Shown in pieces: positions 55,955 to 64,000 of a stretch of DNA of 64,000 bases (position 1 is its first letter; the number at the start of each line of letters is the position of its first letter). Both the position numbers and the translations under genes were made by a program. Source of the DNA: Amylostereum areolatum (lineage: Eukaryota > Basidiomycota > Agaricomycetes > Russulales > Stereaceae); NCBI GenBank assembly GCA_012932865.1, contig SAXG01000001.1:981693-1045692 (forward strand), written 5' to 3'. Under the pieces are notes generated by a model, which worked only from the letters and a program-made list of their open reading frames with translations, was not told the DNA's origin and made no database searches.

Positions 55955-58900
55955 ATGTCCCTCTTGTTTCGCAACCCCGCCCCGTCTCCCAGATCGGCCG
56001 CCCCGCCCTCCGCGTTCCCCACAGGCTTGCAGGCCGCGGGCTCGCGCGAGAGGAGCGGAAAGGGCGGCGGGGGCGACGTGCGCAAGCGGGTGTCGCGAAC
56101 GGACATGGACTTTGAGCAGGCTCTTCGAACGGACCAAACCGTCCTTCTCCGCGAAGGCAGAGACGTCAACCGACTGGGGGATCAGTCGCCCACTCCCAGC
56201 AACGCGCCCAGTCCTTCCCGCTCTCCCGTCCCTTTGCCCGCCCCCGCCCTCTCCCGCTCCCGCTCCCCCGCCATGCCCAACCCCGCCACTCCCACCATCG
56301 TTCCACCCACCCCCTCCCCCAGCAGAGACCCCCCGACGTCCGCCTCCGCCTCCGCCTCCCGTTCTCCTATGCTCCCGTCCACGCCCACCACCGCCAGCAC
56401 CACATCATCCACCACTGATGTCTTTTATGATGCCGAGGACCCCGACTACCAAACAAAGCGGCGCTCCCTCTATCGCTCCCCGGGCACCGCCAGCAGCCCC
56501 GACCTTGCCACCCTCGTTCGCAAAGCAAAACAGCGCGGCGTTCTCCCCACCGGTCTCTCCATATCCAAAGACAAACGCTCCGAGCCACCGCCCCCGCTCC
56601 CCACCGCCCACTCCATGCACACCCCCAGCACCTCCCCCACCAAGACACGGCAGCGCTCCTCCACCTCCTCTTTCACCGGCTCTCCCTCGGGGCCCAACTC
56701 CCCCATGCCCTCCAGCGCTAAAAAGAACAGACTCCTCAAGCACCAGTACTCCGGCATCATGAGCCCCTCTCCCTCGAGCCCCAGCGGTCACGACTGGGCC
56801 GCCGCCAGCTCGAACAATCTGGACGGGGGCACGTTCAAGGTCTGTCCGCTTCTTATCCCCGTGTCGCCGCGCGCATTCATCCCCGCTTCCGCAGAACGCG
56901 AAGTCCTCGATGCGGGCGAAGACGACCGCCTTTTGGGGAAAAATGTTGGGACAGGGAAGTGTCCGAGATCGCTCGGTGCGTGTTTTTCTCTCCCTGTGGC
57001 AGGCTGTATGCACGGACGCGAACGGAACGAGCTGACGGGCGCATGTCGTCCCTCCTTGTGTTGCAGAAATCGGACGCGTATTCCTCTTCCTCCTCGCTCC
57101 GTCTCGACGACGTGCCGCCTGTGCCACCGATCCCATCACCCCAACAGCGGCCGGTCATGTCACCCGTCTCTGACGTCTTTTCGCGGCCCACTTCTCCACC
57201 TCCGCCCTCCAATCTGTCCAAGCCTCTTCCGTCCATCGACCACCTCCAAGCCGCCGCCGACAGGAGCGCAACCGATTTCGACTTTGACGACCAGTCGGTC
57301 GTCGTGGTCAATCACTCGCCGCACCGCAGCCGCGCCCGCTCCCGGTCGCGCTCCCCCAACAATACTGTGCGGAGGCATGCGGACCCCATGGGCAAAATGT
57401 CCGGGCATAGCAAACGACGAAGCATGAGCGTAGGGGAGATAGACCTTAAGAAGGCCATGGCCGAGTCGTCCTCCACGACCCCGCTGCCCTTGTCTGGCTT
57501 GAGCAGGGAGATGCGCAACAGCGATTCGGGCATGAAAGGCGTGCTCTCCGACTTTGAGGGACAACTTTCGGAGCTCGACCGTTCGATTTCATCGGGCTCG
57601 CTCGACTTGCAGATGCCCGGCACACCTCTCGCGCCCGCGAGGAGCTATGGACAGGGTTCGCGGCCTCCGCCCCTCCGCCAGGCGTTCTCGGCGCCCATCC
57701 CCACTTTCTCCTCGTACGACGACAGACCAGGGTCGGCGACGACGATACGAACGGAAACCACCGAGTCGTACGTGGAGGCGCCCACGGTCACGGTCGGTCT
57801 TGCGTCGGCGAACGCCCCGAGGGAAGGCGAGGAGGGGGCCCCGCGCGCGTCTCCTGTCGAACAACCTGTCGTTCCCCCGCGATCGTCTTCCCTGCACAGT
57901 CCGCTTCCGCATCGGACGAGGGGACCTGCAGGTCCGCGTCCGTTCCCGCCCTCGTCGGCCGCGCGCACGCTCTCAAACCCGCGGTTGTCCTCGTATGGGT
58001 CGCTGCACGGCCATTCGCCCTCGAAGGACTCGAACCGTCTTTGGGTAAACCCGCGCTCCGCGGCGTTCAGCTCGGAGCCGTCTCTTATCACGGGTGGAGA
58101 CGATGGGGGCAGTAAGTCCAGTTCGAATGGTGTATTTATCAAAGAAGAGCAAGGCTAATTGGCTATCGTACAGTTTCGCCCCCATTTTCTGCGCTGTCTC
58201 AGCAGGACCTAACGTCACAAATCCATGGTTTGCGCCGGTTCCCGTCGAACGTGACCAATAACAGCCAGGATCCCGTGGATGTAGAGACGAAGGGGAGGGA
58301 CCTTGCTACGCGGTGTTGGGACGAAGACGAGGAGTTCCTTGCGAAGGAAAAGATCGCCGAGTGGCTGGGTGGAATGTGCGTACTTGTCTGGTGTTCGGAT
58401 GTATGCGTGTGTGAATGCTGACGGTTTCGCAGAGGGGTCGTCAACAAGGTCGCCTTGCGTTATTACATGGACCGGTTCGACTTTGGCGGACTGCGGCTGG
58501 ACCTTGCCTTCAGGTGTGTGGAAGATTTGGCTCACTGTGAACCTCCAAGTTGACACATTTTCCAGGCGTTTTTGCGCGAAGCTGTTCCTCAAGGCCGAAA
58601 CCCAGCAAGTGGACCGGATCCTTGAGGAGTTCTCGAGGCGATATTGGGAGTGTAACCCTGGCAATCTTTTCGGCAACCCCGGTAAGTTGAATGCGCGTTT
58701 ACGCGTAGAGATTCGCGTTCTCATTTTCTCTTTCATCTAGGTGTCGTTCATGCCGTGTCCTATTCCCTCCTATTGCTCAACACGGACTTGCACGTCGCCG
58801 ATCTCGCAACGCGCATGTCGAAGAACCAATTCGTACGGAACACGCTTTCGACAATACAAATGCAGCTTCAGCCCACCCGCTCGACGGGTTCGACCTCTGA

Positions 58901-60973
58901 CCTTGGATACGACGACATGAGCAGCACGCGCTCGCCGAGCTCCGACGCGGGCGATACCGTGCGCTCTCGTCCGAAGCGGAGCGACAGCATCACTAGCTGG
59001 AACAGCATCACGCGAGATATGGTCATTGCGAACCTCGGCCAGTCGCTCGGCGGATCCAATGCGCAAGGCAGCGCGGGCTCGAGCGGGATCCTGGTGAAAA
59101 ACGACAGCACTATCTCGGTGTCGAACACCAATTCGTCGAACGCGGAGAGCAAAACGCCCAGCACGCTCGTGTCGTCGATCACATACGATCGGAATTGGGA
59201 AAGCGACATGGAGAGCCTGCTCAAGGTCAGTTTCCATCTGTTCAGACGGCGGTTCACGAGACTGAATGGATGGTCATGAAGGACATGTACTCAGCGATCA
59301 AGAACCAACAGGTCCTGCAACCCTTGTCGAGCGTTGTCCTTAACCAAGGTCCTCTCATGCGCAACCGTAGTCTCCGTGTGCAGCCAGACCGACTCGCGAC
59401 GCTCAAGCGCGGCAGTATTCGAGGCATCCAATCGATCCTCGGAGCACCGCACAATGCTGGCAGCCCGTATAGCAGCAACAGTAGCGTTGACGGCCGGGCG
59501 AGTCCCGCGCCGAGCTTTGCCACGTCGGCTCATGAGGTGAGTAGCAGGCGGACGATATCCCAACATGTACTGACTATATTCTAGGGTGTTCATGGCTCGA
59601 CTTTATCGTTCATGACTCCGGCCCTGGGTTTCGCCTCCAATCTTTCACACACCATCATCCGCGAAACCCAGGAGGACGACGACCGAAGTCACCAGAGCGA
59701 CGAAACTGCCGATACCACGATCAGCATCAGCGATGAAGAACTGGCCTTGCTCGGGGCTCCGTGGGCGAAGGAGGGTATGCTTTGTCGCAAGCAGTACAAT
59801 GAGTCAGCTGGCAAGCGCGCCAAGTCCAAGGCATGGCTGGACGTGTTTGTCGTCATCCAGCAAGGCGAACTCAACATGTTCACGTTTGGGGAGCATGCTG
59901 GCGGCAGCCAGGGTGTCGTGGGTGGAGGGAACTGGCTGGTAAGTAATCCTGACTGGATGGAAGGCGAGGCATCGCTGATCATGGCTTATAACAGGAAAAC
60001 GCGAATTCGGTTGGCACGGTGCGTCTCGCGCACTCCCTAGCCCATGCGCTGCCTCCCCCGGGCTACAACCGTCAACGACCGCACTGTATGGTGCTTACCT
60101 TGTCCAACGGCGCCGTCTACTTCTTCCAAGCCGGCACGGAGGAGCTCGTGAACGAGTGGGTGTCAACCTGCAACTACTGGGCCGCGCGACAGAGCAAGGA
60201 GCCCCTGACGGGCGGCGTGTCCAACATGGAGTATGGCTGGAACCGCGTCGCGGACCCGCTCCACCACGGCCGTTCGCTCTCGGACGACGAGTCCATCCGC
60301 GCGACGGATTACGGCGACAACCTCAGTGTGCGGAGCGGGCGCAGCAGCAAGAGCAAGTTTGGCAAGCGGGATCCCGCGGCGACGGTGCGGGGCGGGAACT
60401 CGCCCTGGGCGGATCGGACGCATATCAACGAGTGGAAGGAGCCGCAAGCGCCGTCTGTGCCCAGCAACCACGACGAGGAGGGCCAGCTGGAAGCGTTGAA
60501 AAAGCACGTCAAGGCGCTCACCAAGGAGCTCCAAGAGCATAACGAGCATCGCGGGCCGATGATGGCATTGGTGCGTTCTTTTTTCTACATCCGTTTCCTT
60601 TGCGATACGCGTTGACGTTCGAGCACCGTTTTAGTATCCTGCACGGTCGAGCAACGCGGGTAAAGCGTTCGCCAACTGGGAGAAGCGGTCCAAGTACCTC
60701 CTGACGGAGATCGTTAAGTATGAGCTGTACATCGAATCGCTGCAGGGCGCGATGGCGCTCCGGTTCAAGAAGCGCGGGGAGAAGGCGCTCGAGCGTGCGC
60801 TGCATCGGGATGCGCTCGATGATGGGGATGACAATGATCCGTACAGCGCCAAGAAGTGGAAGGGTCGGCCGGACGAGGAGACAATTGCGGAGAGCGACGA
60901 GACGACGGGCGCTGGAAAGCGAGGATCGCCGACGCATAGAAGGGAGATGGCGGAGGTGGAGGAAGGGATGTGA
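55955..60973 (+). CDS. ARF guanine-nucleotide exchange factor with Sec7 and PH domains (Syt1/EFA6-like)
   Basis: Activates ARF GTPases at membranes. ATG 55955 starts a long disordered Ser/Pro-rich region (exon 1 to 56839, then a small exon SSMRAKTTAFWGKMLGQGSV, then an exon from 57067). The Sec7 domain runs from about 58330: EFLAKEKIAEWLGG, VVNKVALRYYMDRFDFGG, KLFLKAETQQVDRILEEFSR with the catalytic Glu of the KAETQ motif, RYWECNPGNLF and SYSLLLLNTDLHVADLATRM. A loop rich in Ser follows. The PH domain is at about 59760-60180: WAKEGMLCRKQYNESAGKRA, AWLDVFVVIQQGELNMFTFG, HCMVLTLSNGAVYFFQAGTE and ELVNEWVSTCNYWA. A final helical region (KYLLTEIVKYELYIESLQGA) ends at 60973. The Sec7-PH-coil order is that of EFA6/PSD and yeast Syt1. 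Confidence 0.9.
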
Positions 60974-61316
60974 CCTGTCTACGATAATGAAGGGATGGGG
61001 TGGCTTGGAAGGTTGTGATCTGAAGATGTTTTTAATGCTTGTGCAGTGCTGCCCGATATCTCTGATGTGTTTTTGGTAGTCGGGGCTTCGAACCCGGTCG
61101 TTATTCCCTCTCTAACTATACCGCTGTATGAGTAGCCTCGTATTTCGCTCTGATTATTACCGTTTCTCGGGACATTTGCCTGGAACTTCATGTATCTAAC
61201 TTCAGTGTGTCTGTTTTGTTTCTTCGTGAGATATGCACATGAGAATGTAGCTACGTTTATACACGGAAGGGACTCGATGGGACGTGTGCTCATGGCATCA
61301 CAGCAATCTCGTCTGT
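60974..61316. other. Convergent intergenic region
   Basis: 3' ends of the Sec7 gene and YSH1. A tRNA T-arm-like stretch near 61079-61099 was considered and rejected. Nothing else recognised. Confidence 0.5.
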
Positions 61317-64000
61317 CTACCCATGAACCTGAAGCATTGCGTCGTCATCGGAATCACTACCAGAGCCGTCACCGCCGTCAGGGGCCTCTCCGTCCTTTTC
61401 AGCATCCTTTTCAGCGTTCTTTTCAGCGTTCTTTTCAGCGTTCTTTTCAGCATCCTTTTCAGCATCCTTTTCAGCGTCCTTTTCCTGCTCAACGCTACCA
61501 TCCTGGTCGGCGTCAGCGTCAACAGGAGCAGAACTCCCTTTCTCCATCGGTGGATTCACAGTGTTGTCGCTCTCAATGCCGTCGACGGAAAAGGCCACCT
61601 TTTTCGGGCCGTCTTCTCCTTCTTGCGTCGGTGGGCTGGATACGAAGGATTCGCTGAGAGAGCTAACGGTCGACACCGCCATGTCGAGGACAGCTTCTAC
61701 GCGCTTTCGCAGTGTCACACTCGAGCTTTCGACTGTCTGAACAACGAAACATGTGAACCGGCAGTGTCGTAGTGGATAGAAGGGGGAGCAACATACCATG
61801 GACAGCAGGTTGATCCTGGCATCGGCCTCATCGAGCTCGATCAAGAATGAAGGTTCGCTGGTGGATGTTTCGCCTTGCTCGACTTCCGACTCGTCCGGCA
61901 TATGATACTGCACCTCGCCGAAGTGAGCCTCGAGAAACATGCCGAGACGCTGGATGCGGAGCATGGGATTGAACGCGTAGTCCGAGTCGGAATGCGGGTG
62001 GGGATCGTCGTGCGTGTGGGTGTGGGTGTGCGGGGAGGAGGTCACTGTTGCGCGGAACAAGTTAATCAGGACTGGATATGTAGATAAATGGGAACGAACG
62101 TTTGGCTGAGGCAGGGCTTGAATCGATGTTGGAGACGACCGCGAGCGTGGAGTCTGCTATCATGTCATTTGCGGCGCTGGACTCCCACTCGAGCGTGACT
62201 TCATGTTCGTTCGTGAGTTTGAGGTCGACGGCGCCCATGACCTATTTGCCATTCAATATTCCGGCCTCTTCATGAATCATGACAGGTTGGAACTTACTCG
62301 CATAGTCTGAAACCCATCCACGTCGACACCTTCCTCTACACTACCATACATTCCTTCCAAATGCCATCGCACGAGGTCCCAACCCACCGCCACTGCGACC
62401 CTTTGCCGTTGAGTAACCACGCACGTCGACAAGCCGGCAAAGTCGCGGAGGTCTCGCGGGTCAAGAAGAGTGTATGAATAATCCTTGGCCACGAGCAAGC
62501 CGGAAAGGACTTCGTTGGCTTTGGGAGGCTTGGCGGCAAGATGGCCAATAGCCTACGAAACCAATGTCGGGCGCATGATAGAGAAGACGAATGGACGTTA
62601 ACGAACCTTGGCAACGCGTTCGCCTCTGAAGGTGAGGTTCAGTGTTTCTAGATTGCGGGGTGTATGGATTTTGACATCTTCGTTCTTGTTCTTGTACTTG
62701 GCCTGAAGCGCGGCGCGCAGGCGGCCCATGGCATTTTGCTCGCCGTGAACAAGGACCTGACAATTGTCAGGACGGAGACAGAAAGCAAAGCAAGGGTCAG
62801 CTTACGATGTGCGGTGCGTTGATAAGTTCGATGAACTCCGAGTTCTGTGAGTAATCGACATGTGCGCTGAACGAGATCTCGTCCACGGATATCTTCCGAG
62901 GGATTGTGTTGCCTTTGAGTCCGATGACCTCGTCCGGTTCGTTCATGATGTCCTAAACGAGGAGATGAGCAAGACTTCATCACTGGGAATCTTACAGGGC
63001 GGGACAGAGCCTTGAAGCAGTCGAAAAGAAACTCGCACTCGAGTTTGACGGGGGAAAGAAAGAATGGGATTGTCCGTCGTCGGAATAGATACATAGGGGA
63101 CATATACAGGGCACATGGTCGATGAGGGCGGTTCCCGCCCTGTAAGCGCAAACTCACCCGAGCCAAAGTCCCTTCGACCGAGTAGCCGGTGATAATGAGG
63201 CCGTTGCGCGAGTCGGGGGCCCAAAGCTCGAACAGTTCACGGCTGGGACCCGTTTGCATGAACCCGGGGCTGGCCAACACGACGCACGGAGGGCCTTCTG
63301 CAATCTTGCGTTCCCAACCCCTGTTCTGCGGAACATTCGAGATGTATCTGGGAGAAAGAAAGTCAGGAATATGTATTGACGGCAACGTGGTACAACTGAC
63401 TTGAAAACCCAAGGGTTGTCGCGTTTCGCAAACCTTGTACGGATGTGGGAGTTCATCGTGTGAATGTAGGTTTGGTAGACGGCCATGCACTTGCGCGCTA
63501 GGCTGGAAGCATAATAGATGGGTACATTCTGCAGGTCAGGGTGTTTCTTCCAGTATTCGTCCAGGATGAGAAGAAGTTCTTGGGCACGTCCGAGGGCAAA
63601 AGTGGGAAGAAGAACGTGGCCACCGCGTCGAATGATCGCGTGAACAAGACTAGTGAACCGTAGCTCCTTCTCATCTCTTGGCTCCAAGTTATGCACTCCG
63701 AAAGTGCTCTCGACGATAAGGACGTCCGGATGAACGGGTGGCACTTCGGCCTTGACCAGGTGGCGATCCTCTTCTCGAGAATAATCGCCAGTGTAAAGAA
63801 TTTTGAGGCCGGCAAGGTCAATGGAGAACATACACGCCCCCAGGACGTGACCAGCGTGGTAAGGTGTGAAAGAAACACCGGGAAATGGAGTGATGAGTTG
63901 GTGGACCGACACTGGAATAATGGAAGCGATCGACATGGACAGGTCGGTGGGTGATATGATAGCCTCGGAAGAGGAGTTGCTAAGCAGTAAAAATGAGTAT
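61317..64000 (-). CDS. YSH1: Endoribonuclease Ysh1/CPSF73 (3' part; N-terminus outside window)
   Basis: Metallo-beta-lactamase/beta-CASP nuclease that cleaves pre-mRNA before polyadenylation, in the nucleus. The first catalytic motif (HxHxDH) lies beyond the right edge. Seen here: [16 protein letters not shown]; the motif-4 Asp in [15 protein letters not shown]; motif [31 protein letters not shown]; the beta-CASP blocks [20 protein letters not shown] and [15 protein letters not shown]; then motif-B and motif-C histidines in [12 protein letters not shown] and [16 protein letters not shown]. The C-terminal domain follows ([37 protein letters not shown]). The tail is acidic/Lys-rich with (EKDA/EKNA) repeats and ends [10 protein letters not shown] at TAG 61317-61319. 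At least seven introns. Convergent with the Sec7 gene. Confidence 0.97.
61394..61482. repeat. 12-bp tandem repeat in the YSH1 coding tail
   Basis: About seven near-identical 12-bp units of the type TTTTCAGCGTTC / TTTTCAGCATCC on the plus strand. On the coding strand each gives a tetrapeptide EKNA or EKDA, making a charged repetitive tail. Confidence 0.88.

Noticed and set aside
61079..61099. tRNA-like T-arm (TTCGAACCC / its complement) in the Sec7-YSH1 spacer
   Set aside because: No matching acceptor stem, anticodon arm or good A box at the right distance on either strand.
1..64000. Transposable elements, LTRs, CRISPR arrays or horizontally acquired islands
   Set aside because: No transposase, reverse transcriptase, terminal repeats or spaced repeat arrays were seen; all recognised genes are fungal in type with introns, except the intronless caspase gene.

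Overview
The window is nuclear DNA of a filamentous basidiomycete, most likely an Agaricomycete (mushroom-forming, probably wood- or litter-decaying). The grounds are: genes broken by many introns of about 50-60 nt, a GC-rich composition, genes a few hundred bases apart on both strands, a secreted-type laccase, a large intronless caspase-domain protein, fungal VanZ-like and SUR7-like membrane proteins, and an AreA-type GATA factor. No bacterial operon, rRNA, tRNA, CRISPR array or transposon was recognised. Exons were worked out by hand from frame continuity, GT/GC-AG borders and conserved family sequence, so borders are exact only where given.

Layout, left: a laccase cut by the left edge (1-1434, +); an ISG12/IFI6-like membrane protein (2129-2683, +); an HMG-box factor (3616-5658, +); the U2 snRNP subunit RSE1/SF3B3 (6862-11270, +, 13 exons, 1213 aa); glutamate-cysteine ligase (11503-14314, -); ATG6/Beclin (14818-16500, -); a caspase-domain protein (17525-19501, +); DNA polymerase kappa (20020-22749, +); a VanZ-like membrane protein (22966-24149, -).

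Layout, middle: a hypothetical protein (24718-25905, -); an RraA/HMG-CHA-aldolase-family protein (26619-27353, +); a SAM methyltransferase (27434-28605, -); a probable mitochondrial membrane coiled-coil protein (28923-31187, -); TIM17 (31680-32363, -), whose start codon overlaps that of a divergent CDCA7-type zf-4CXXC_R1 protein (32362-35185, +); the SWIM recombination protein SWS1 (35351-35972, -); TRM11 (36184-38050, +); a TDT/SLAC1-type anion transporter (38216-39780, -); a TAPT1/EMP65-family protein (40041-42615, +).

Layout, right: a proline-rich hypothetical protein (43068-44580, -); a SUR7/PalI-like protein (46001-46689, +); a 5.3-kb stretch without a convincing gene; the nitrogen regulator AreA (51974-55543, +, 6 exons, 1073 aa); a Sec7-PH ARF exchange factor (55955-60973, +); and the pre-mRNA 3'-end endonuclease YSH1/CPSF73 (61317 to the right edge, -).

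Most genes are unrelated housekeeping or regulatory functions and do not form a biosynthetic cluster. The more unusual points are the caspase protein with a DUF4384-like C-terminal half next to ATG6, three GC-AG introns, the overlapping divergent start codons of TIM17 and the CDCA7-like gene, a 23-nt micro-exon inside the AreA zinc finger, an 18-bp CRE/MCB palindrome, and the long strand-asymmetric region before areA that may be transcribed on the minus strand.
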